64,000 bases of DNA from Burkholderia paludis (GTDB taxonomy: Bacteria; Pseudomonadota; Gammaproteobacteria; Burkholderiales; Burkholderiaceae): the NCBI RefSeq assembly GCF_000732615.1, contig NZ_JPGL01000023.1, positions 1 to 64,000 on the forward strand, given 5' to 3'. Below, piece by piece: positions 18,270 through 26,668 of this stretch (position 1 is the stretch's first letter; every line of letters starts with the position of its first letter). Made by a program: the position numbers and the translations under genes. The notes under the pieces are model-generated. The model was not told the DNA's origin, did no database searches, and saw only the letters and a list, made by a program, of their open reading frames with translations.

Positions 18270-19160
18270 TCACGCCGTCCGCAGCAACAACCGGCGCGTC
18301 AGGTCGAACGCGACCAGATTGCCGGCCACCACGAGCAGCAGCCCGATCACCGCGAGCGGCGACCACTGGTAGCCCTCGAACACCGTCGACACGGCCAGCG
18401 CGACGATCGGAAACAGCACCGTGCAATACGCCGCGCGCTCCGGCCCGATCCGGCCGACGAGGGTCAGATAGGCGGTAAAGCCGATCACCGAGCCCGGTAC
18501 GGCCAGATAGACCAGCGCGCCCAGATAGCGCGGGCTCATGTCGGGCGCAAACGGCAACCCGGCCGCCGCGCTGCCGACGGTCAGGATCGCCGCACCGATC
18601 AGCATCGCCCAGCCGTTGGTCGCGAGCGGATGCAGCCCCATCGACTGCATCCGGCTCGACAGCAGGTTGCCGGCCGAGAAGCACATCGTGCCCGCGAATG
18701 CGATCGCAAGCCCCGTCCAGGTCGCGTGGTCGTCGAGATGGCCGGCCATCTGCTGCCAGAACAGGCATGCGATGCCGGCCAGGCCGAGCAGCGCGCCGGC
18801 GATCGCCGACGGCCGCAGCGGGCGACCCATGAACAACCGGCCGTTGATCGAGTTCAGCAGCGGCGCGGTCGAGAAGATCACGGCGACGAGGCCGCTCGGC
18901 ACGACCTGCTCCGCATAGTAGAAACACAGGAAGTTCAGGCAGAACAGCGCGAAGCCCTGCGCGACGAGGTAGCGCCACGCTTCGCGCGGCGGGCGGGCCG
19001 GCCGGCGCATCACGCGCAGCAGCGCGAACAGCACGGCGGCCGCGAGCCAGAAGCGCCACGCGATCGACACGGGCGGCGGCACCGAGCCGAGCTGCCACTT
19101 GATCGCGATCCAGGTGGTGCCCCAGATCAGCACGGTGACGAAATAAAGCGACAGGTTCAT
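18270..19160 (-). CDS. DMT family (EamA) transporter
   Basis: A 296-residue, ten-helix membrane protein with two EamA repeats. The first begins VLIWGTTWIAIKWQLG and contains VIFSTAPLLNSINGRLF. The second contains FAGTMCFSAGNLLSSRMQS and ends GLLLVVAGNLVAF. Such exporters carry amino acids or other metabolites. It is divergent from an AraC regulator at 19293 with a 132-bp gap, so that regulator probably controls it. Confidence 0.88.
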   Translation of the reverse strand: MNLSLYFVTVLIWGTTWIAIKWQLGSVPPPVSIAWRFWLAAAVLFALLRVMRRPARPPREAWRYLVAQGFALFCLNFLCFYYAEQVVPSGLVAVIFSTAPLLNSINGRLFMGRPLRPSAIAGALLGLAGIACLFWQQMAGHLDDHATWTGLAIAFAGTMCFSAGNLLSSRMQSMGLHPLATNGWAMLIGAAILTVGSAAAGLPFAPDMSPRYLGALVYLAVPGSVIGFTAYLTLVGRIGPERAAYCTVLFPIVALAVSTVFEGYQWSPLAVIGLLLVVAGNLVAFDLTRRLLLRTA

Positions 19161-19292
19161 GGCGACATCCGGAAATCGGGTGAAACGGGATTTCGACTAT
19201 GCCGCCGGCCGGTGCGCGCCGATTGTCCGGATTTGCGGTCTTTTTCGGGCCGCCGCACGCGCCGCCGTGCGCCCGCTTATACTCGGCGCATC

Positions 19293-20228
19293 ATGAGCTT
19301 CTCCCTCTCCGCCCCGCCCGTCGACCGCGCCGCCGCCCTGGCCGGCGGCGACCTGCCGTTCGGCCTGCAGTCGGTCTGCCGCACGCTCGCCGAAGCGAAC
19401 GCGACGCTCGAGCGCTTCGCGTGGCTCGGCGACCATCTCGCGATCGCCGAATGGACGCGCATCACCGACGAAAGCGAGACGATCTACGATCAGCCGGGCC
19501 ACCACACGCTGTCGTGCTACCTCGACGGCGGCTACCGGACGGAACGCCAGCGCGTGCCGCGCTACGGCGCGCCGAGCCTGCTGTGCGCGCTGCCGGGCGA
19601 CCATGAATCGCGCTGGTGGGTGCGCGGCGAGATGCACTTCATCCACCTGTATTTCCTGCCCGAGCACTTCACGCAGCGCGCGATCCGCGAGCTCGACCGC
19701 GAGCCGCGCGAACTGAAGCTCGCCGACCGCACCTATTTCGAGGATGCGCGCGTCGCCGCCCTGCTCCGGGGGCTCGCGCTCGAAGGCTGGGACGACGCCG
19801 ACGAACGGCTGCGCGTGAACGAAACCGCGCACGAAGTGATGAGCCTGCTGCTGCGCGGGCAGAGCACGACGCGCACCGATACGTCGTTCCGCGGCGGGCT
19901 CGCGCCGGCCGTGCGCCGCCGCGTGCGCGACTACATCGACACGTACCTGACTCAGCCGCTGACGCTCGGCGAGCTCGCCGACGTCGCCGCGCTGTCGGAA
20001 TACCACTTCTCGCGGATGTTCCGGCTGTCGTTCGGCCGCGCGCCGCACGCGTGGGTGGCCGAACAGCGGCTGGCGCGGGCGCGCGAGTTGCTGCGCACGA
20101 CCTCGCTGCCGCTCGCGCAGATCGCGGCCGATTGCGGCTACGCGAACGCCGGCCACTTCAGCCACCGCTTTCGCGATGCGCACGGCACGACGCCGAATAC
20201 CTACCGGCGCGCGATGCAGGGCCGCTGA
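19293..20228 (+). CDS. AraC family transcriptional regulator
   Basis: A 311-residue regulator. The N-terminal half is a cupin-like sensing domain (GHHTLSCYLDGGYRTERQRV). The C-terminal 100 residues form the double HTH of AraC proteins: LTLGELADVAALSEYHFSRM, FRLSFGRAPHAWVAEQRLAR and the second recognition region QIAADCGYANAGHFSHRFRD. The ATG at 19293 lies just 132 bp from the divergent DMT transporter, its likely target. The frame stays open far upstream by chance. Confidence 0.9.
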   Translation: MSFSLSAPPVDRAAALAGGDLPFGLQSVCRTLAEANATLERFAWLGDHLAIAEWTRITDESETIYDQPGHHTLSCYLDGGYRTERQRVPRYGAPSLLCALPGDHESRWWVRGEMHFIHLYFLPEHFTQRAIRELDREPRELKLADRTYFEDARVAALLRGLALEGWDDADERLRVNETAHEVMSLLLRGQSTTRTDTSFRGGLAPAVRRRVRDYIDTYLTQPLTLGELADVAALSEYHFSRMFRLSFGRAPHAWVAEQRLARARELLRTTSLPLAQIAADCGYANAGHFSHRFRDAHGTTPNTYRRAMQGR

Positions 20229-20246
20229 GCGCGGCCCGCCGGCGGC

Positions 20247-21458
20247 TTAAGCGCCGCGTCGCGACAGTTCCTGCTCGAGCGCCGCGACGCCGGCCGGCAG
20301 GTCGATCGGCACCTTCAGGTCGACCATCGTGCGGCCGAACGCATGCAGCGTGCGGAACAGGTTGTGTTCGCGGCACTGCTCGCCCATCTGCCCGATCCGT
20401 ACGATCGGCAACCCGAACGAGCCCGAAATCTCGACCTGGTAGTGCTTCGAGATATGGCCGCAGACCATCCCCGGCGTAAGCCCTTCCGGCGTCTCGATCC
20501 CGACCACCGAGTTGAGACGGCACGCCTTCGGCGCATAGAGCTTGAGCCCCATCGACTCGACGCCCGCCTGCAGCGCGAGCGAGCAGCGCAGATGGCGGGC
20601 GAAGCGGCTTTCGAGCGTCTCCGCGCAGACGAGCCGCAACGCCTCGTGCAGCGCCAGCACGCCCGACACGGGCGCCGTGTAGTGGTAGCCCGCGTTGTGC
20701 CAGAAGTTCTCCGCGAGCGCCATGTCGAGGCACCAGTGCGCGTTCGGCTCCGGGCGATGCTTCATGCGCTCCCACGCGGCATCGGAGAACGCGATCAGCG
20801 ACACGCCCGGGATCGACGACAGCCCCTTCTGGCCGCCGGTGATCACCGCGTCGATGCCCCACGCGTCCATCTCGAGCGGCATCGTCGACAGCGTGCACAC
20901 CGCATCGACGACGACCAGCGCGCCGGCCGCCTTCGCGAGCGCCGCGATGTCGCGCAGGTCGCGGTTCCACACGGTGTTCGACGTCTCACCCTGCACGATC
21001 GTGACGATCTCGGGCCGTTCGCGGGCAATCGCGTCGGCAATCTCGTCGAGGCTCGCGACCGAGCGATCGGCCACTTCGAGCGTCGCGATCTCGGCGCCGA
21101 CGCGCGTGGCCATCTCGGCCATCCGCGCGCTGAAGAAGCCGTTGCGGATCGACAGCACGCGCGTGCCGCGCCATGCCAGGTTCGAGATCGCCATTTCCAT
21201 CGCGGCCGAACCGGGGCCCGCGACACCGAGCACCCACTTCGTGCGCGTCTGGAACACATAGCGCCCCATCTCCTTCACCTGCTCGATGATCTTCGCCATC
21301 GTCGCGCCGAGGTGGTTGATCACGACCGCGTTCGCCTTCGCCACGGCGGCCGGGATCGGAACCGGGCCGGCCCCCATCATCAGCAGCGGTTCTTCGGGCA
21401 GGATCGCGTCGAGCGGCACGACGACGGGACAGGGAATCGGCGAGTAATCGATGGACAT
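20247..21458 (-). CDS. Class V aminotransferase, alanine/serine-glyoxylate type
   Basis: A 403-residue PLP enzyme of the alanine-glyoxylate/serine-glyoxylate/(S)-ureidoglycine-glyoxylate group. The opening MMGAGPVPIPAAV fits the group. The Asp that holds the pyridine ring is in VVVDAVCTLSTMPLEMD and the Schiff-base lysine in VITGGQKGLSSIPG (near residue 210). It would transfer an amino group to glyoxylate. An allantoin-pathway role cannot be excluded given the xdh genes in the window, but they are about 4 kb away and separated by unrelated genes. It is convergent with the AraC gene, 18 bp apart. Confidence 0.87.
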   Translation of the reverse strand: MSIDYSPIPCPVVVPLDAILPEEPLLMMGAGPVPIPAAVAKANAVVINHLGATMAKIIEQVKEMGRYVFQTRTKWVLGVAGPGSAAMEMAISNLAWRGTRVLSIRNGFFSARMAEMATRVGAEIATLEVADRSVASLDEIADAIARERPEIVTIVQGETSNTVWNRDLRDIAALAKAAGALVVVDAVCTLSTMPLEMDAWGIDAVITGGQKGLSSIPGVSLIAFSDAAWERMKHRPEPNAHWCLDMALAENFWHNAGYHYTAPVSGVLALHEALRLVCAETLESRFARHLRCSLALQAGVESMGLKLYAPKACRLNSVVGIETPEGLTPGMVCGHISKHYQVEISGSFGLPIVRIGQMGEQCREHNLFRTLHAFGRTMVDLKVPIDLPAGVAALEQELSRRGA

Positions 21459-22199
21459 GGCTGGTCAGAGGTGAAGAAAGGAAGTGCACGGACGCTCGCC
21501 GCGCTGCCTGGCGAACTGATCGATCATTCCGCGTTCCGCGGCCTCGCGCAAGAGGCACACGCGACCGGACAGCGCGCCGGTGGCCCGGTCGCCCGACCGG
21601 GCCGGCCGGCCGAGCGGCATTGCCTGCCGGCGCGCGGGATTCGAAAGGCAATCCCGGCCGGTAGTGAAACGGTTCCATCCGCGCGATTTTCTCCGCCAAT
21701 AACGCCGTGATTCCCCGATACCGACGGTTCAGCACGACTTGCGTATCGAAAAAATAGGCCGGATGCGCGATAAAAATCGCCACATGGAATCCAAAAACGC
21801 AATGCACGCATGCGCCTAAAAACATCTATTATCGCGGCATGTATTGGGGATCGATTGCATCCATTACCGGAGCGAGCCCGATGAAATTCCAATCAAGTCA
21901 TTGATTCAAATAACAAATATTCGTCACGCCGACGTACACCCCAATATCCTGCCGCCTTTGAACGGCAGGCGCCCGAGGCGTCGCCGCGTTTAACCGGTAC
22001 CTTCTATTTCGATTTTCCGCAACCCGCCCCTTTTCTCAGGTTGACGGATATCGCTTCTGTATTGAACAATCATCTGCGGAATCGAAAAAAACGATTTTTC
22101 GATACGAAGGAGAACTGGGGGCCGTGCGATGCGCTTTCGAGGTTGCGCGGCGAAAAATCACTACCATAATCAATCAACCGGGCCAGAAATACGCGAGCC
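21459..22199. other. Long intergenic region upstream of a LysR gene, no gene seen
   Basis: This 741-bp gap lies between the aminotransferase (minus) and a LysR gene (plus). The right two-thirds are AT-rich for this genome. No open frame shows domain-like sequence. It contains the palindrome at 22081-22103. Confidence 0.5.
22081..22103. promoter_or_regulatory. Palindromic candidate LysR site
   Basis: ATCGAAAAA (22081-22089) and TTTTTCGAT (22095-22103) form a perfect 9-bp inverted repeat with a 5-bp spacer, 97 bp before the LysR start at 22200. LysR proteins usually autoregulate through AT-rich dyads at this distance. Confidence 0.5.
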
Positions 22200-23183
22200 A
22201 TGAACCAGATTCAGACCATGCGTGTATTCGTCTGCGTCGCCGAGCAGCAGAGCTTCCGGCGCGCGGCGCACCATCTCGGCGTGTCCAATGCACTCGTCAC
22301 GCGTTCGATCGCGATGCTCGAGGGCCACCTGAACACACGGCTGATCCACCGCACCACGCGCAACCTGTCGCTTACCGAGGCCGGTGTGCGCTACCTCGAC
22401 GGCTGCCGTGCGCTGCTCGAGGAATTCGACCACCTCGAATCGTCCGTCGCGCACGCCGTGCGCGAACCGGCCGGCACGCTGCGCGTCGTCGCGTCGGGCC
22501 TGCTGTCGCCGCTTGCGCTGACGCCGCTCGTCAGCAGCTTCCGGCACCGCTACCCCGAGTTGCGCGTGCAACTGACCGTTGCCGAAGGGCCGCTCGACGT
22601 ACTCGATTCGGGTTACGACGTCGGCATCGTCACGGGCAACCGGCTCGAAGGCAATCCGACGCTGATCGGCCACGCACTCGCGCCGAACCCGTTCGTCGCA
22701 TGCGCGGCGCCCGCCTATCTGGAGCGACGCGGCGAGCCGCGCCTGCCCGACGACCTGCCGGGCCACGACTGGGTCACGCTCGCGCCGCACCAGCACGCGC
22801 CCGCGTGGCAACTGGTCGGTCACGACGGCGTCGCGCATTCCGTCACGGTGCGCCCGGCCTGCACGGTCAACCAGCTCGCGCTCGTCCAGGCGGCCGCCGT
22901 GGCCGGCGCCGGCATCGCGGTGCTGCCCGAGCCGTGCGTCGCCGACGCACTCGCCAGCGGCAAGCTCGTCCGGCTGATGGCCGGCTACCGGATCGACGAT
23001 CCCGACACGCAGCTGTCGCTCGTCTACCCGAACCGCCAGTACGTGCCGGCCCGCACGCGCAGCTTCGTCGAGCACGCGCTCGATCACTTCAGCGCACCGG
23101 CGGCCCGCGAGCGGACCGACTACGGCTTCATCCGGCCGTCACGCGGGCCCGAACGCGCCGACATCGTCACGGGCCTGCAGTAA
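22200..23183 (+). CDS. LysR-type transcriptional regulator
   Basis: A 327-residue regulator of the LysR group. The DNA-binding domain is at residues 1-60 (MNQIQTMRVFVCVAEQQSF, RAAHHLGVSNALVTRSIAML), followed by the family segment LIHRTTRNLSLTEAGVRYL. The effector domain (GTLRVVASGLLSPLALTPLV onward) is complete. The next gene, a D-lactate dehydrogenase, begins 30 bp later on the same strand and may be co-transcribed or controlled by it. Confidence 0.9.
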   Translation: MNQIQTMRVFVCVAEQQSFRRAAHHLGVSNALVTRSIAMLEGHLNTRLIHRTTRNLSLTEAGVRYLDGCRALLEEFDHLESSVAHAVREPAGTLRVVASGLLSPLALTPLVSSFRHRYPELRVQLTVAEGPLDVLDSGYDVGIVTGNRLEGNPTLIGHALAPNPFVACAAPAYLERRGEPRLPDDLPGHDWVTLAPHQHAPAWQLVGHDGVAHSVTVRPACTVNQLALVQAAAVAGAGIAVLPEPCVADALASGKLVRLMAGYRIDDPDTQLSLVYPNRQYVPARTRSFVEHALDHFSAPAARERTDYGFIRPSRGPERADIVTGLQ

Positions 23184-23213
23184 ACTGCGCGCGTCAGCCA
23201 TTGGAGGTGCAGC

Positions 23214-24212
23214 GTGCGCGTGATCCTGTTCAGCAGCCGGCAGTACGACGGCGATTCGTTTACCGCCGCCAACCGGCAGTTCGGCTATCGGCTGCACTTC
23301 CAGCCGTCGCACCTCGACGCGGAAACGGCGATCCTCGCGCACGGCTACGACGTCGTCTGTCCGTTCGTCAACGACACCGTCGACGCGGCCGTGCTCGAAC
23401 GGCTGGCGGACGGCGGCACGCGCCTGATCGCGCTGCGCTCGGCGGGCTTCAATCACGTCGACCTGGCCGCCGCCGAGCGGCTCGGCATCACGGTCGTACG
23501 CGTGCCCGCCTATTCGCCGCACGCGGTCGCCGAGCATGCGGTCGCGCTGATCCTCGCGCTCAATCGCCGGCTGCCGCGCGCCGTCGCGCGCACCCGCGAA
23601 GGCGACTTCTCGCTGAACGGCCTGCTCGGCTTCGACCTGCACGGCAAGACCGTCGGCGTGATCGGCACCGGCATCATCGGCAGCGTGTTCGCGAAGATCA
23701 TGATGGGCTTCGGGATGCACGTGCTCGCGCACTCGGTGCCGCCGTACAACGACGAGCTGATCGCGTTCGGCGCACGCTACGTCGGGCTCGACGAGTTGCT
23801 GCGCCACGCCGACATCGTCAGCCTGCACTGCCCGCTGCTGCCGTCGACGCACCATTTGATCAACGAGCGGACGCTCGCGCAGATGAAGCACGGCGCGATG
23901 CTGATCAACACGGGCCGCGGCGGCCTCGTCGATGCGCAGGCATTGATCGACTCGCTCAAGAGCGGCCAGCTCGGCCATCTCGGGCTCGACGTGTACGAAG
24001 AGGAAAGCGGGCTGTTCTTCGAGGATCACTCCGACCTGCCGCTGCAGGACGACGTGCTCGCGCGCCTGCTGACGTTCCCGAACGTGATCGTCACGTCGCA
24101 CCAGGCGTTCTTCACGCGCGAGGCGCTGGCCGAGATCGCGCACACGACGCTGCTGAACATCGAGGCATGGCATGCGGGCACGCCCGCCAACGTCGTGAGC
24201 GCGGCCCGCTGA
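23214..24212 (+). CDS. LdhA-like D-lactate / 2-hydroxyacid dehydrogenase
   Basis: A 332-residue NAD-dependent D-2-hydroxyacid dehydrogenase that resembles E. coli LdhA along its length: FSSRQYDGDSF at the start, RSAGFNHVDLAAAERLG, VIGTGIIGSVFAKI (NAD-binding) and DVYEEESGLFFEDHSD. Catalytic Arg (NTGRGGLVD), Glu (YEEESG) and His (TSHQAFFT) are all present. It would reduce pyruvate to D-lactate or act on a related ketoacid. The start is a GTG at 23214 preceded by GGAGG at 23203. Confidence 0.88.
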   Translation: MRVILFSSRQYDGDSFTAANRQFGYRLHFQPSHLDAETAILAHGYDVVCPFVNDTVDAAVLERLADGGTRLIALRSAGFNHVDLAAAERLGITVVRVPAYSPHAVAEHAVALILALNRRLPRAVARTREGDFSLNGLLGFDLHGKTVGVIGTGIIGSVFAKIMMGFGMHVLAHSVPPYNDELIAFGARYVGLDELLRHADIVSLHCPLLPSTHHLINERTLAQMKHGAMLINTGRGGLVDAQALIDSLKSGQLGHLGLDVYEEESGLFFEDHSDLPLQDDVLARLLTFPNVIVTSHQAFFTREALAEIAHTTLLNIEAWHAGTPANVVSAAR

Positions 24213-24338
24213 ATCGGCGCGTCCGGGTTCCCTATCCGGATTCAGGCAACAATTCCGCACTTTGTTTCGACTGATGTAACGCGGCCCGCGCACGGTCTGA
24301 TATCGTTGCGCCGACGTTCTCCCCTGCCCGTGCCGCCC

Positions 24339-25169
24339 ATGCGTTTCGACGACTCCGACATCGCCGCCGTCTATCGCGCCATTTTCGAACGGCGCGACAT
24401 GCGCCACTTCACGCCGGCGCCCGTCGATCCGGCCGCGCTCGCGCGGTTGCTGCGCGCGGCGCATCACGCGCCGAGCGTCGGCTTCATGCAGCCGTGGCGC
24501 TTCATCCGCATCACCGATCCCGCGCTGCGCACCGCGATCCATGCGCTGGTCGAGGCCGAGCGCCGCGCGACCGCCCACGCGCTCGGCGAGCGCCAGGACG
24601 AATTCATGCGGCTGAAGGTCGAAGGCGTGCGCGAATCCGGCGAACTGCTGGTCGTCGCGCTCGCGGACGGCCGCGAGCGCCACGTGTTCGGCCGCCGCAC
24701 GCTGCCGGAGATGGATCTCGCGTCCGCCGCGTGCGCGATCCAGAACATGTGGCTCGCAGCCCGCGCCGAAGGGCTCGGGATGGGCTGGGTGTCGCTGTTC
24801 GACGTCGATGCGCTGCGCGCGCTGCTGCGCATGCCCGACGGCGCGAAGCCGATCGCCGTGCTGTGCATCGGGCACGTCGACGCGTTCTATGCGAAGCCGA
24901 TGCTCGAGGAGGAGCGCTGGGCCGCGCGCATGCCGCTCGAAGCGTGCCTGTACGAGAACGGCTGGGACGATCCGGCCGCGCTCGACGCCGCCGGCGGGCC
25001 ATCGACGCCTGCCGACGCGCCGGCGGATGCCGATACGGCAGGTGCAGGTACATCGACCGCAAGCGCCAGCGGGCCATCGACGCTTGTCGACGTACCGGCA
25101 GACGCCGATACGGCAGGTGCAGGCGCATCGACCGCAAACGCCAGCGATCCATTGAAACGCGCCGTCTGA
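24339..25169 (+). CDS. bluB: BluB-like 5,6-dimethylbenzimidazole synthase with repeat tail
   Basis: Residues 1 to about 215 match BluB, the flavin-destroying nitroreductase-fold enzyme that makes the lower ligand of vitamin B12. Visible segments are FERRDMRHFTPAPVDP, HHAPSVGFMQPWRFI, LGERQDEFMRLKVEG and GLGMGWVSLFDVDALR. The remaining tail of about 55 residues is not part of BluB. It is two copies of a 25-residue Ala/Asp/Thr/Ser repeat encoded by a 75-bp DNA duplication. The ATG at 24339 is preferred to a TTG at 24306. No other cobalamin genes are nearby. Confidence 0.85.
   Translation: MRFDDSDIAAVYRAIFERRDMRHFTPAPVDPAALARLLRAAHHAPSVGFMQPWRFIRITDPALRTAIHALVEAERRATAHALGERQDEFMRLKVEGVRESGELLVVALADGRERHVFGRRTLPEMDLASAACAIQNMWLAARAEGLGMGWVSLFDVDALRALLRMPDGAKPIAVLCIGHVDAFYAKPMLEEERWAARMPLEACLYENGWDDPAALDAAGGPSTPADAPADADTAGAGTSTASASGPSTLVDVPADADTAGAGASTANASDPLKRAV
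24996..25145. repeat. Two 75-bp imperfect tandem repeats inside bluB
   Basis: Copies lie at 24996-25070 and 25071-25145, each starting GGGCCATCGACGC and sharing GCCGATACGGCAGGTGCAGG. The 75-bp length keeps the frame, adding 25 residues per copy (core ADADTAGAG). Confidence 0.92.
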
Positions 25170-25405
25170 CGCCCGCCCCCGCCGCCGCCCGCGGCCGGTT
25201 TCCGGCCGCATAGCCGGGCGAATCCCACACTGTGAGCATCGCTGCGGCGGCCGCGTCGCACGCCGGCAACATCCGTTTTGACCCCGCGCTTAGGGGTTTT
25301 CACTGAAGTAGAATCGCGGCTGTCGTCCGTCGTCCGCTTCACCGTCCGCCCGTCCCGCGCATCCTGCGCCCGGCCCGGGCGACGGCCTTTCCCGAGCCTA
25401 CCGCG

Positions 25406-26575
25406 ATGCCCCTGCCTCTTTTCGCCCTCGCCGTCGCCGCATTTGGAATCGGTACTACCGAGTTCGTGATCATGGGGCTGCTGCCCAATGTCGCGCGCGA
25501 TCTCGGCGTGTCGATCCCGGCCGCCGGGATGCTCGTGTCGGGCTATGCGCTCGGCGTGACGATCGGCGCGCCGATCCTCGCGGTCGTCACCGCGAAAATG
25601 CCGCGCAAGCGCGCGCTGATGGGCCTGATCGGGCTGTTCATCGCCGGCAACCTGCTCTGCGCGATCGCCCCGGACTATGCGGTGCTGATGGCCGCGCGCG
25701 TCGTCACCGCGTTCTGCCACGGCGCGTTCTTCGGAATCGGCTCGGTGGTCGCGAGCAACCTCGTCGCGCCGAACCGCCGCGCACAGGCGATCGCGCTGAT
25801 GTTCACCGGCCTCACGCTCGCGAACGTGCTCGGCGTGCCGCTCGGCACCGCGCTCGGCCAGGCGTTCGGCTGGCGCGCGACATTCTGGGCCGTCACCGGC
25901 ATCGGCATCGCCGCGGCCGCCGCGCTCGCCGTGTGCCTGCCGAAGCATCTCGCGATGCCCGACACCAGCATCACGCGCGAATTCAGCGTGCTGAAACACC
26001 CGCAGGTGCTGATGGTGCTCGGCATCAGCGTGCTCGCCTCCGCGAGCCTGTTCAGCGTGTTCACGTACATCACGCCGATCCTCGAGGACGTGACGGGCTT
26101 CTCGCCGCGCCAGGTCACCTACGTGCTGCTGCTGTTCGGCCTCGGGCTGACGGTCGGCGGCACGCTCGGCGGCAAGCTCGCCGACTGGCGCCGGATGCCG
26201 TCGCTGATCGCCACGCTTGCGCTGATCGGCCTCGTCCTCGCGCTGTTCGCCGGCACGATGCACGCGCCGTTCGCCGCACTCGCGACGATCTTCGTCTGGG
26301 GCATCCTCGCGTTCGCGATCGTGCCGCCGCTGCAGATCCTGATCGTCGATCGCGCGAGCGATGCACCGAACCTAGCGTCGACGCTGAACCAGGGCGCGTT
26401 CAACCTCGGCAACGCGACCGGCGCATGGCTCGGCGGGATGGCGATCGGCTCGGGCGTGCCGCTCGTGAACCTGCCGTGGGTCGGCGTCGCGATGGCCGTC
26501 GCGGCGCTGGCGCTCACGCTGTGGTCGGCATCGCTCGAGCGGCGCCCGGTGGTCGCGCCGAGCGAATACGTGTAA
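25406..26575 (+). CDS. AraJ-like MFS efflux transporter
   Basis: A 389-residue 12-helix transporter of the AraJ/YdhP drug-efflux branch. It shows ALAVAAFGIGTTEFVIMGLL in helix 1, ARVVTAFCHGAFFGIGSVVA in helix 4 and LASTLNQGAFNLGNATGAW in helix 11, the signatures of that branch. It probably exports sugars or drugs out of the cytoplasm. It stands alone with a 236-bp leader region containing a possible -10 box (TAGAAT near 25309). Confidence 0.87.
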   Translation: MPLPLFALAVAAFGIGTTEFVIMGLLPNVARDLGVSIPAAGMLVSGYALGVTIGAPILAVVTAKMPRKRALMGLIGLFIAGNLLCAIAPDYAVLMAARVVTAFCHGAFFGIGSVVASNLVAPNRRAQAIALMFTGLTLANVLGVPLGTALGQAFGWRATFWAVTGIGIAAAAALAVCLPKHLAMPDTSITREFSVLKHPQVLMVLGISVLASASLFSVFTYITPILEDVTGFSPRQVTYVLLLFGLGLTVGGTLGGKLADWRRMPSLIATLALIGLVLALFAGTMHAPFAALATIFVWGILAFAIVPPLQILIVDRASDAPNLASTLNQGAFNLGNATGAWLGGMAIGSGVPLVNLPWVGVAMAVAALALTLWSASLERRPVVAPSEYV

Positions 26576-26631
26576 TGCGACGGCCGTCGATTCGTTGCGC
26601 GCACAACTCCACGCGAACCTGATGGCCTTCA

Positions 26632-26649
26632 TGGACCTTTCAAGGTCCA
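26632..26649. promoter_or_regulatory. Perfect dyad upstream of an MFS gene
   Basis: TGGACCTT and AAGGTCCA flank a 2-bp centre. A TAGCAT hexamer follows at 26655-26660 and the start codon is at 26669. The arrangement is like a spacer-located operator of MerR-type promoters, but no -35 box is convincing. Confidence 0.4.
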
Positions 26650-26668
26650 CGGTGTAGCATCCCGGCCG

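Noticed and set aside
21524..21892. 122-codon minus-strand frame upstream of the aminotransferase
   Set aside because: It is rich in Arg/Ala/Gly with no domain and no ribosome binding site.
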